Notes under the pieces: model-generated | The model's input: the letters and a program-made list of their open reading frames with translations, nothing else | What the model was told of the DNA's origin: nothing | Database searches by the model: none | Shown: positions 1 through 5,820 of the stretch, piece after piece | Numbering within the stretch: position 1 is the first letter of the stretch | How the letters are laid out: each line of letters opens with the position of its first letter | DNA from: Rhodoferax sp. | GTDB taxonomy: Bacteria > Pseudomonadota > Gammaproteobacteria > Burkholderiales > Burkholderiaceae_C | DNA: 6,129 nt | Direction: 5' to 3' | NCBI GenBank assembly: GCA_028292305.1 | Contig: JAQGMQ010000241.1 | Span: 1-6,129 of the forward strand | Position numbers and translations under genes: made by a program

Positions 1-1408
1 CGTCACGGTGTTGTCGGGCTGCTCGTTCATCCCGAAGTTCGAACGCCCGCCGGCCCCCGTGGCCGCGCAGTGGCCCGGCGTCACCACCACCGAAGCCACG
101 GGCCAGAAGGCCGTGGCCGACGTGCCGTGGCAAAACTTCTTCAGCGACGCGCGCCTGCAGCAGTTGATCACCGCCGCGCTGGACAACAACCGCGACCTGC
201 GCGTGGCCGTGCTCAGCATCGCCCAGGCCCGTGCGCAGTACCAGATCACCCGCGCCGACCAGTTCCCCACCGTCAACGCCGCGGCCAGCGGCTCGCGCGT
301 GCCGAATGCGGACGGTGGCATCACCAGCACCTACCAGGCCGGCTTCACGGTTTCGGCCTGGGAGCTTGATTTCTTCGGCCGCATCGCGAGCCTGAAGGAA
401 TCCGCGCTGGCCCAGTACCTGGCCACCGAAGAAGGCCGCAAGGCGACGCAGATCACGCTGATCAGCAGCGTGGCCAACGCCTACCTGAGCATCCTGGCCG
501 ACGACGAACTCATCGCCATCACGCGGCAGACGCTGGTCACGCGGCAGGACTCGTTCAAGCTGTCGCAGCTGCGCTTCGACAACGGCGTGAGCTCCGAGCT
601 CGACGTGCGCCAGGCCCAGTCGCTGACCGAATCTGCCCGCGGCACCCTGGCGGCGCAACTGCGCCAGCGCGCCCTCGACCAGAACCTGCTGACCTTGCTG
701 GTGGGCCAGCCGGCCACCACCGAAGCCAGCGCCCAGCCCGTGGCCGCCACCAGCCTGGCCAACAGCCTGTTGATGACCGACCTGCCCGCCGGCCTGCCCT
801 CCGAGGTGCTGGTGAACCGCCCCGACATCCGCCAGGCCGAGCAACTGATGCTGGCCAACAACGCCAACATCGGCGCGGCCCGGGCGGCGTTCTTCCCACG
901 CGTGTCGCTGACGGCGGGCGTGGGCTCGGGCAGCAGCCATTTGTCGGACCTGTTCCAGAGCGGTTCCTATGGCTGGACGTTTGCACCGCAGATCAGCCTG
1001 CCGATCTTCGACGCCGGCCGCAACCAGGCCAACCTGGACGCCACCCGCATCGCCCGCGACATCGCCCAGGCGCAATACGAAAAAGCCATCCAGACGGCGT
1101 TCCGCGAAGTGGCCGATGCACTGGCCGGACGCGACACGCTGGGCGAGCAGCTGCGCGCCCTGCAGGCCCAGGCCGATGCGGAATCGGTGCGCTTCAAGCT
1201 GTCGGACCTGCGTTACCGCAACGGCGTGGCCAGCTACCTCGATCTGCTGGATGCGCAGCGCTCGCTGTTCACCGCGCAGCAGGGGGTGGTGGAAGCGCGG
1301 CTCGCGCAGCTGCAAAACCAGGTGGCCTTGTACAAGACGCTGGGCGGCGGCTGGACCGAGCCGCAGCTGGCCAGCGCCGGCGCACCGGGCGCCACGCGGC
1401 AACCTTGA
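1..1408 (+). CDS. RND efflux outer-membrane channel lipoprotein, NodT/OprM family (5' end outside window)
   Basis: This is the outer-membrane exit duct of a tripartite RND pump, a lipid-anchored trimeric TolC-like channel that works with a periplasmic adaptor and an inner-membrane RND transporter. The reading frame is open from base 2. A GTG at 8 is a possible start, but the first codons read V-T-V-L-S-G-C. That is a lipobox with the acylated Cys at codon 20-22, so the true start and most of the signal peptide lie left of the window. Two OEP repeats follow (numbering from codon 8: about 45-235 and 270-450). The hallmark W-E-L-D-F-F-G-R-I is at 118-126 and RPDIRQAE at 271-278. The internal duplication is clear: R-F-D-N-G-V-S-S-E-L-D (189-199) matches R-Y-R-N-G-V-A-S-Y-L-D (402-412). 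The adaptor and pump genes, usually upstream, would lie outside the window. The substrate cannot be told from this part. The family call is firm; no specific gene name is justified. Confidence 0.95.
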   Translation, partial: VTVLSGCSFIPKFERPPAPVAAQWPGVTTTEATGQKAVADVPWQNFFSDARLQQLITAALDNNRDLRVAVLSIAQARAQYQITRADQFPTVNAAASGSRVPNADGGITSTYQAGFTVSAWELDFFGRIASLKESALAQYLATEEGRKATQITLISSVANAYLSILADDELIAITRQTLVTRQDSFKLSQLRFDNGVSSELDVRQAQSLTESARGTLAAQLRQRALDQNLLTLLVGQPATTEASAQPVAATSLANSLLMTDLPAGLPSEVLVNRPDIRQAEQLMLANNANIGAARAAFFPRVSLTAGVGSGSSHLSDLFQSGSYGWTFAPQISLPIFDAGRNQANLDATRIARDIAQAQYEKAIQTAFREVADALAGRDTLGEQLRALQAQADAESVRFKLSDLRYRNGVASYLDLLDAQRSLFTAQQGVVEARLAQLQNQVALYKTLGGGWTEPQLASAGAPGATRQP

Positions 1409-1429
1409 CACCCTTCGACGGCAAGCGAG

Positions 1430-1457
1430 ACGACAGCCCGGGGTGCCCGGCTGTTGT
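1430..1457 (+). terminator. Imperfect hairpin 3' of the efflux gene
   Basis: ACGACAGCC (1430-1438) pairs with GGCTGTTGT (1449-1457), with one G-T wobble. After a single bulged C (1439), GGG pairs with CCC around a 3-base loop. It lies 21 bases after the efflux stop codon. No clean T-tract follows, only TCT, so it may be an auxiliary or 3'-end-protecting structure in front of the better terminator at 1471. Confidence 0.45.
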
Positions 1458-1470
1458 TCTCGGTCACACC

Positions 1471-1493
1471 AGGGCGGCTTCGGCCGCCCTTTT
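1471..1493 (+). terminator. Intrinsic terminator of the efflux gene
   Basis: A perfect 8-bp stem, AGGGCGGC (1471-1478) and GCCGCCCT (1483-1490), closes on a TTCG tetraloop (1479-1482) and is followed by TTT. This is a classical rho-independent terminator with a stable UUCG loop. It lies 62 bases after the efflux stop and before the cytochrome gene, so the two plus-strand genes are probably separate transcription units. Confidence 0.85.
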
Positions 1494-1518
1494 GCGTGGG
1501 ACGCCCGGGGGCGCTGGT

Positions 1519-1524
1519 TATACT
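1519..1524 (+). promoter_or_regulatory. Candidate -10 box for the cytochrome c5 gene
   Basis: TATACT matches the sigma-70 -10 consensus at five of six bases. It lies between the efflux terminator and the cytochrome start, predicting a leader of about 65 bases. No good -35 hexamer is found at 16-18 bases upstream. A TG dinucleotide at 1515-1516 is one base too far upstream for a standard extended -10. The position is sensible but the support is weak. Confidence 0.35.
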
Positions 1525-1596
1525 CGTGGGTTAATGCGCGCCAAACCAGGCCGCCGATGAATACCACGACAAAGCCCCCGATTTTTTGAGGACACC

Positions 1597-2259
1597 ATGA
1601 GCGCCAATCCCCACGATCATGCGGCCGAAGAAGCCCATTCCGGCCCGATCAAGAATCCCAAACAGCTGCTGGTTGCAGTCTTCTTTTCGTTCGTGGTGCC
1701 GATCTTCGCGATCATCGGGCTGGTGTACTACGTGGTGTCCGACAACAAGCCCGCCGGTGCCAATTCCGGCGAAAGCATGATCCTCGGCGGCATGACCGAA
1801 GAAGCCCAGAAGCAGGCCGTTTCCTTGCGCATCCAGCGCGTCGGCTCGGTCGAAATCCGCGATGCCAACCGCGAGCTCAAAAAGGGCGAAGACGTCTTCA
1901 AGGCCCAGTGCACCACCTGCCACACGGCGGGCGTGGCCGGCGCACCCAAGTTCGGCGACGCCGCCGCCTGGGCGCCCCGCATCAAGACCGGTTTCGAGTC
2001 GCTGCTGAATTCGGCGCTGCACGGCAAGGGCGCCATGGGCCCCCAGGGCGGTGGCGACTTCGAAGACACCGAGGTCGCCCGCGCCGTGGTCTACATGGCC
2101 GACGCCGGCGGAGCCAAGTTCCCCGAGCCGGCCCGGCCTGCCGCCGCGGCCCCGGCCGATGGCGCATCCGCTCCCGTAGCCGGGGCATCGGCACCGGCCG
2201 AAGCCGCTTCGGTCCCCGCAGCGGCCGCATCCGCCGCACCGGTGGCTGCCGCGAAGTAA
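1597..2259 (+). CDS. Membrane-anchored monohaem cytochrome c5 family protein
   Basis: This is a class I c-type cytochrome and probable periplasmic electron carrier, held to the inner membrane by an uncleaved N-terminal helix. The 220-residue protein starts at ATG 1597 with GAGGA at 1588-1592, four bases upstream. In order it has a His/Glu-rich cytoplasmic N-terminus (1-22), one transmembrane segment (about 24-46), the haem-binding motif C-T-T-C-H at 105-109 (His109 is the proximal ligand), and G-K-G-A-M-G-P at 143-149, where Met147 is the likely distal ligand. An Ala/Pro/Ser-rich tail (about 178-220) contains repeated G-A-S-A-P units. The haem domain, with its GAM-GGG-V-Y-M pattern, is typical of c5. 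The tail is low complexity and may act as a flexible tether. No oxidase or reductase gene lies beside it, so its redox partners are unknown. It appears monocistronic, with a terminator on each side. Confidence 0.93.
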   Translation: MSANPHDHAAEEAHSGPIKNPKQLLVAVFFSFVVPIFAIIGLVYYVVSDNKPAGANSGESMILGGMTEEAQKQAVSLRIQRVGSVEIRDANRELKKGEDVFKAQCTTCHTAGVAGAPKFGDAAAWAPRIKTGFESLLNSALHGKGAMGPQGGGDFEDTEVARAVVYMADAGGAKFPEPARPAAAAPADGASAPVAGASAPAEAASVPAAAASAAPVAAAK

Positions 2260-2272
2260 CGCGCTTCGGGGT

Positions 2273-2324
2273 CAACGCCCAATAAAAAAGCCGGTCGATG
2301 ACCGGCTTTTTTTATTGGGCGTTG
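2273..2324. terminator. Bidirectional intrinsic terminator in a long inverted repeat
   Basis: The core stem GCCGGTC (2290-2296), loop GAT and GACCGGC (2300-2306) is flanked by six A on the left and seven T on the right, so it can terminate transcription in both directions. The pairing continues outward through CAACGCCCAAT (2273-2283) and ATTGGGCGTTG (2314-2324). This gives arms of 24 and 25 bases that differ only by one extra T. It sits between convergent genes: 13 bases after the cytochrome stop and 18 bases after the end of the minus-strand unknown gene. Confidence 0.9.
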
Positions 2325-2342
2325 AAAAGCTTTGCGCAAGGC

Positions 2343-2909
2343 TCAGCCCGGCTTCACCCTGACTTCTTTCGGCAGCGCCTGCGGGCTCGGCACGTAGCCG
2401 AAACGCGCCGGCAGGTCGGCAGCCAGCACGTCTTCCACCGTCCATAGGCCGCGCTCCACGGATTCGGCGGCCCAGCCGGTGTCGAGCGTGTGCACCAGGC
2501 CAAAGCCCAGATCGGTCTGCAGGTAGACGTGGCCGGTCTCGTCGAGCACGCAGGCCTGCACCGTGGCCGGCTGGCCGCTGTGGGCCGTCACCGAGAGATC
2601 GGCATCGACACGCCAGACCCAGGGGGTGGTCTCCAGCTCGACATACACCCGTTGCGGCCCGTTCTGGAAGAACCAGCAGCCGCGCGCATCACGCTCGTAG
2701 TTGCGCTGGATGAAGTCGATGAGTTTCTCGTGCTGCAGCCGCGAGCCCTTGCTGGCCGGGCTGCCGCCCGAGGCCGCGGCAAAGGGCCCGAGGGCCTGGA
2801 TGCGGTCGTCGCGCATGTACCAGCTGCCCCGCGCGTCCAGGCCCAGCCAGCCGTAGCAGTCGGGCACGTTGGGCCATTTGGCAATCGCTTGTCTGACGAT
2901 GTCGTCCAT
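2343..2909 (-). CDS. Conserved protein of unknown function (Burkholderiales-type DUF family)
   Basis: A 188-residue protein with no signal peptide or transmembrane segment, so it is probably cytoplasmic. It is rich in Trp and aromatic residues. Its opening, M-D-D-I-V-R-Q-A-I-A-K-W-P-N-V-P, and the later F-F-Q-N-G-P-Q-R-V-Y-V-E-L (80-92) recall a conserved Burkholderiales family annotated only as a DUF. I think of DUF2946/DUF2944 but cannot confirm the number. Three similar short units are visible: LDARGSWYMRDD (24-35), RDARGCWFFQNG (73-84) and LDETGHVYLQTD (122-133), suggesting repeated beta-hairpins. No catalytic motif is recognised. The start at ATG 2909 lacks a clear Shine-Dalgarno sequence. 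The gene lies 64 bases downstream of the chemoreceptor on the same strand with no intrinsic terminator between them, so co-transcription is plausible. Whether it has a chemotaxis role is unknown. It ends at the shared terminator. Confidence 0.85.
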   Translation of the reverse strand: MDDIVRQAIAKWPNVPDCYGWLGLDARGSWYMRDDRIQALGPFAAASGGSPASKGSRLQHEKLIDFIQRNYERDARGCWFFQNGPQRVYVELETTPWVWRVDADLSVTAHSGQPATVQACVLDETGHVYLQTDLGFGLVHTLDTGWAAESVERGLWTVEDVLAADLPARFGYVPSPQALPKEVRVKPG

Positions 2910-2954
2910 GGCCCGATGATACGGCGGGCCAGGGGCAGTGGCTGCTCTTCAGCG

Positions 2955-2976
2955 GCCGATCATCAGCCGATGATCA
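2955..2976. repeat. 11-bp imperfect tandem repeat with internal dyad at the mcp stop codon
   Basis: GCCGATCATCA (2955-2965) is followed directly by GCCGATGATCA (2966-2976), with one mismatch. The same bases contain a perfect 7-bp inverted repeat, GATCATC (2958-2964) and GATGATC (2969-2975), with a 4-base loop. The dyad overlaps the chemoreceptor stop codon (2974-2976). No T-run follows on the minus strand, so it is not a convincing terminator. Confidence 0.5.
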
Positions 2977-4776
2977 GAACGACTCCCAGTCGCCCTCGCC
3001 GCCATCGGCCGTGGCCATCGCGGGTTTGGCGGTCGGCTTCGCCGCGACCTTGCTTGCCGGTTTGACCAGCGGCGCGGCGATGCCGACGGGCTTGCGCGCG
3101 GCCGGCGCGAACTTGTTTGCTGGCGAAGTGCGCAGCGGTGCCGGCACGGCGCGGGTGGCGGCCTTCGGCGCAGCAAACTTTGCTGCCGCCGGGGCACTGC
3201 GCACCGGCGCGGCCACCGCACTCACCGCCTGCCCATGGGCCAGCTTGAACACGGCCACGGCCTGCACCAGGTGCTGGGCCTGGGTCGACAGGCTGTCGGC
3301 CGCGGCGGCGCTTTCTTCCACCAGCGCCGCGTTCTGCTGCGTGGCCTGGTCCATCTGCGTGACGGCTTCGCCGACCTGGCTGACGCCGGCCGACTGCTCC
3401 GAGCTGGCCGCGCTGATCTCGCCCATGATGTCGGTCACGCGGCGGATCGACGTCACCACTTCGTGCATCGTCACACCCGCCTGGTCGACCAGCGCCGTGC
3501 CCTGGTCCACGCGCTCCACGCTGGCCGAGATCAGGTTCTTGATCTCCTTGGCGGCTTCGGCACTGCGCTGCGCCAGGCTGCGCACTTCACTCGCCACCAC
3601 GGCAAAACCGCGGCCCTGTTCGCCGGCGCGTGCCGCTTCCACCGCGGCGTTCAACGCGAGGATGTTGGTCTGGAAGGCGATGCCGTCGATCACGCTGATG
3701 ATGTCGGCGATCTTCTTGCTGCTGTCGTTGATGCCCTTCATGGTCTCGACCACGCGGCCCACCACTTCGCCGCCCTGGATGGCCACCGTGGACGCGCTCT
3801 GCGCCAGCTGGTTGGCCTGGCGGGCGTTGTCGGCGTTCTGCTTGACGGTGCTCGACAGCTCCTCCATCGAGGCCGCGGTTTCCTCCAGTGCGCTGGCCTG
3901 CTGCTCGGTGCGGGCCGACAGGTCGTTGTTGCCCTGCGAGATCTGCGCGCTGGCCGTGGCCACGCCTTCGGCGTTCTGGCGCACGTTGCCCACCACGCTG
4001 GCCAGGCTGGTCTGCATGGCCTTCAGCGCCATAAGCAACTGCGAGGTTTCGTTGTTGCCTTCGGCATGGAAGTCGAGGCTCAAGTCACCGGCGGCCACGG
4101 CGCGCGACACTTCCACGGCCTGGTTCAGCGGGCGGGTGATGGAACGCACCAGCAGCATGCCCAGGAAGGCCAGCACGGCAATGGCGACCAGGCCCACGCC
4201 AATCAACATGACCTGCGCCGACGCATACGCAGCCTCGGCCTTGGCCTGGTTCGCTTCGCCCAGCTTGACCTGGCTGTCGGCAAAGGCATCGGCCGCGTCC
4301 ACCGCGGCGGTGACCAGCGGCGACAGTACTTTCAAGGCCTGGTTGGCTTCGGCATTCTTGTCGGCCAGGCCGAATTCGGTCACCTTGTCGGTGGGCTCGC
4401 GCAGCGCGGCGATCATCGTCTCCATCTTGGCGAGCGCGGCCTTGCCTTCGACGCTGGTGACCGATGTCTGCAGCGGCTTGATCAATTTCTCGTAGTCGGC
4501 GCGCGTCTGCGCCATGCGTTCCACCGTCTTCTTGTTGACGGCATCGTTGTCTTCCAGGGCGATGTTGCGCGCCAGGATCGCCCTGATCCGCAGGTTGTCC
4601 TTGATCTCCTTGACGGCGACGATCTTGGGCGACTGGTCCTTCACCGCCGCGTTCAACGCGCCCTGGATCATGGCCATGTTGGCAATGCCGATCCACACCA
4701 TGACGGCCAGCAAAGCCGCCGCGAGCACGATGCCGAAGGACAGCCGGGTGCTGATTTTGAGATCTTGGAAGTTCAT
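2974..4776 (-). CDS. Methyl-accepting chemotaxis protein with 4HB sensor, HAMP and CheR/CheB-tethering tail
   Basis: A transmembrane chemoreceptor that controls CheA kinase through CheW. The 600-residue protein starts at ATG 4776 with AGAGG at 4782-4786, five bases upstream. In order it has TM1 (about 12-34), a periplasmic four-helix-bundle sensor (about 35-187, 4HB_MCP type), TM2 (about 188-210), HAMP (about 211-263) and a long cytoplasmic coiled-coil hairpin. The highly conserved tip, with the motifs FQTNILALNAAVEAARAGE and GRGFAVVASEVR, spans about 366-412. Likely methylation helices are around 291-307 (A-L-E-E-T-A-A-S) and 484-496 (L-V-E-E-S-A-A-A). An Ala/Pro/Lys-rich linker (about 517-592) leads to the C-terminal pentapeptide D-W-E-S-F, which matches the x-W-x-x-F tether bound by CheR and CheB in E. 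coli Tar/Tsr. The ligand cannot be inferred. The gene begins 31 bases after cheW and is almost certainly co-transcribed with it. Confidence 0.97.
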   Translation of the reverse strand: MNFQDLKISTRLSFGIVLAAALLAVMVWIGIANMAMIQGALNAAVKDQSPKIVAVKEIKDNLRIRAILARNIALEDNDAVNKKTVERMAQTRADYEKLIKPLQTSVTSVEGKAALAKMETMIAALREPTDKVTEFGLADKNAEANQALKVLSPLVTAAVDAADAFADSQVKLGEANQAKAEAAYASAQVMLIGVGLVAIAVLAFLGMLLVRSITRPLNQAVEVSRAVAAGDLSLDFHAEGNNETSQLLMALKAMQTSLASVVGNVRQNAEGVATASAQISQGNNDLSARTEQQASALEETAASMEELSSTVKQNADNARQANQLAQSASTVAIQGGEVVGRVVETMKGINDSSKKIADIISVIDGIAFQTNILALNAAVEAARAGEQGRGFAVVASEVRSLAQRSAEAAKEIKNLISASVERVDQGTALVDQAGVTMHEVVTSIRRVTDIMGEISAASSEQSAGVSQVGEAVTQMDQATQQNAALVEESAAAADSLSTQAQHLVQAVAVFKLAHGQAVSAVAAPVRSAPAAAKFAAPKAATRAVPAPLRTSPANKFAPAARKPVGIAAPLVKPASKVAAKPTAKPAMATADGGEGDWESF

Positions 4777-4807
4777 GTTTGCCTCTGGTGGAACGAGTGT
4801 GGGCAGG

Positions 4808-5326
4808 TCAGGCGGTGGCGGGCACCAGGCCCATCTCGGCGCTGCACATCAGCTGCTCGATGTCGAGCAGGATCAGCATGCGTTCGGACTGGCCGTCGGT
4901 CACCGTGCCGAGGCCGGTGATGTGCGAATCGGCCATCGATTCGCCCATCTCCGGCGCGGGCCGAATCTGGTCGGGGGTGAACTGCAATACGTCGGAGACC
5001 GAGTCCACCACCACACCCATCATGCGGTTGCCGATGATGAGGACGATGGTCACCGTCACGTTGTCGTAGGGCACATGTTCCAGGCCGAACTTGATCCGCA
5101 TGTCGATGATGGGCACGATCTCGCCGCGCAGATTCAGCACGCCGAGGATGAAGGCCGGCGCGTTGGCCAGCTTCGTGGGTTCGGCATAACCGCGGATCTC
5201 CTGCACCCGCAGGATGTCGATGCCGTACTCCTCCGAGCCGAGGCGGAAGCTCAGGTATTTTTGCTCTGGAACGAGCGCGCATTTGGTCGTCGAATCGGTG
5301 TGGGTGGCGGTGGTGGTCATGTGCAT
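4808..5326 (-). CDS. cheW: Chemotaxis coupling protein CheW
   Basis: CheW is the cytoplasmic SH3-like adaptor that links chemoreceptors to the histidine kinase CheA. The 172-residue protein is nearly all one CheW domain (about 22-165). It has the typical Y-L-S-F-R-L-G-S-E-E-Y-G-I-D-I-L-R-V-Q-E-I opening and the signature G-V-L-N-L-R-G-E-I-V-P-I-I-D-M-R (62-77), including the conserved Arg67. V-V-V-D-S-V-S-D-V-L (105-114) is also family-typical. There is no kinase or receiver domain, so it is not CheA or CheV. The first ATG (5324-5326) has GGGG at 5333-5336, six bases upstream. A second in-frame ATG two codons later (5318-5320) has GGA six bases upstream, so the protein may be 170 residues. 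It is the first gene of a likely cheW-mcp unit. The nearest upstream gene is divergent and about 500 bases away. Confidence 0.97.
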   Translation of the reverse strand: MHMTTTATHTDSTTKCALVPEQKYLSFRLGSEEYGIDILRVQEIRGYAEPTKLANAPAFILGVLNLRGEIVPIIDMRIKFGLEHVPYDNVTVTIVLIIGNRMMGVVVDSVSDVLQFTPDQIRPAPEMGESMADSHITGLGTVTDGQSERMLILLDIEQLMCSAEMGLVPATA

Positions 5327-5368
5327 TCCGTGCCCCAGACAGCGGACGCCGGCTGAAGCGATTGAAAG

Positions 5369-5399
5369 AAAAAACGAGCGCGGGGGCGGTGCCAGCGCT
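5369..5399 (-). terminator. Terminator-like hairpin in the cheW leader, proximal copy
   Basis: On the minus strand AGCGC (5399-5395) can pair with GCGCT (5381-5377) around a 13-base loop. After CG, a run of six T follows (5374-5369). The stem is short and the loop wide, although GG/CC pairs within the loop could extend it. It lies 43 bases before the cheW start, pointing toward cheW. Confidence 0.35.
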
Positions 5400-5406
5400 G
5401 CTGCGG

Positions 5407-5424
5407 AAAAAGCCCGGATCGGGC
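5407..5424 (-). terminator. Terminator-like hairpin in the cheW leader, distal copy
   Basis: On the minus strand GCCCG (5424-5420), loop ATC and CGGGC (5416-5412) form a compact GC-only stem followed at once by TTTTT (5411-5407). This is the form of a small rho-independent terminator. No minus-strand gene lies upstream that it would serve, so it may be an attenuator in the cheW leader or the end of an unannotated small RNA. Confidence 0.55.
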
Positions 5425-5444
5425 CTGGTGCGCTGAAAACAGAA

Positions 5445-5453
5445 ATTCTATCA
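5445..5453 (-). promoter_or_regulatory. Candidate extended -10 promoter for cheW-mcp
   Basis: The minus strand reads TGATAGAAT: an extended -10 (TG, one base, then TAGAAT with five of six consensus matches) within the AT-rich island. No good -35 is visible at 17 bases, which is tolerated by extended -10 promoters. Transcription would start near 5438, giving a cheW leader of about 112 bases that includes both terminator-like hairpins. Confidence 0.45.
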
Positions 5454-5466
5454 AGGGAAAACCCTT
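5453..5466. promoter_or_regulatory. Operator-like dyad in the spacer of the candidate cheW promoter
   Basis: AAGGG (5453-5457), AAAA, CCCTT (5462-5466) is a perfect 5-bp inverted repeat. It falls just upstream of the TAGAAT box, inside the -35/-10 spacer, where a bound repressor or activator would act. No specific regulator is identified. Confidence 0.3.
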
Positions 5467-5483
5467 TGTGTACGCAGGTAGAT

Positions 5484-5498
5484 ATACAGATTTTGTAT
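5484..5498. promoter_or_regulatory. ATAC-N7-GTAT dyad, possible LysR-type site
   Basis: ATACA (5484-5488), GATTT, TGTAT (5494-5498) is a perfect 15-base dyad. It contains the T-N11-A pattern (T5485, A5497) used by many LysR-type regulators. No regulator gene is in the window. The site could serve the gene on either side or be a chance feature of AT-rich DNA. Confidence 0.3.
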
Positions 5499-5820
5499 TG
5501 CGATAAATGCCCATGGTTAAGGCCGAATCAGCCTGTCGAACGTTGCCGCGGTGCAACAACTGGTTACCACATCCGACCCGCCGCGCGCAGTTCGTCGCCA
5601 CGCAGTTCCAGCGCCGCCTCCTACGTGTCCGCCGTGCGCTTGTTTGGCGCCCCCATGTCAGCACAAGGCGACGCCACGCCGCGGGCGCTTGAATCGCAGC
5701 GCAGGGGAACAGGCGACTACGGCGCGCGCGGTGTGCCGGCAGGTGGCCGGCAGCGGCTACAGTTGGTCGAAAGCAGCCGTTGCCAAAGATGGCTCCGCCA
5801 CCTCGGAACCAAGGGAAATC

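Larger units (their letters stand above)
5327..5820. other. Divergent intergenic region between cheW and the dienelactone hydrolase gene
   Basis: This 494-base gap has three parts. Bases 5327-5430 are GC-rich cheW leader with two terminator-like hairpins on the minus strand. Bases 5431-5515 are markedly AT-rich for this window and hold a candidate minus-strand promoter and two short dyads. Bases 5516-5820 are GC-rich and hold no recognisable gene, RNA or mobile element. The only long frame here (minus strand, 5317-5874) reads as an Arg/Trp/Ala-rich protein with no family features, and it runs over both flanking starts. No convincing promoter was found for the hydrolase gene. Confidence 0.7.

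Noticed and set aside
969..1589. 206-codon plus-strand frame overlapping the efflux gene and its terminators
   Set aside because: It is an Arg-rich out-of-frame shadow of the efflux lipoprotein and runs through two hairpins.
3011..4920. Very long plus-strand open frames opposite the chemoreceptor (3011-4495 and 3235-4920)
   Set aside because: They mirror the codon structure of a real GC-rich gene. The predicted proteins are rich in His/Gly/Arg or Ala/Thr/Ser with no domain, while the minus strand encodes an unmistakable chemoreceptor.
4514..5356. Plus-strand open frame across the mcp-cheW junction
   Set aside because: It is antisense to the receptor N-terminus and the whole of cheW, both well supported, and has no family features.
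5483..5507. Flagellar sigma-28-like box (TGCGATAA) on the plus strand
   Set aside because: It faces away from cheW, toward the hydrolase, and no TAAA-type -35 lies at the required spacing. No sigma-28 match was found on the cheW strand.
5735..5751. GCCGGC-rich near-repeat upstream of the hydrolase gene
   Set aside because: It is a short repeat in GC-rich DNA, with no T-run and no promoter relation; chance is sufficient.
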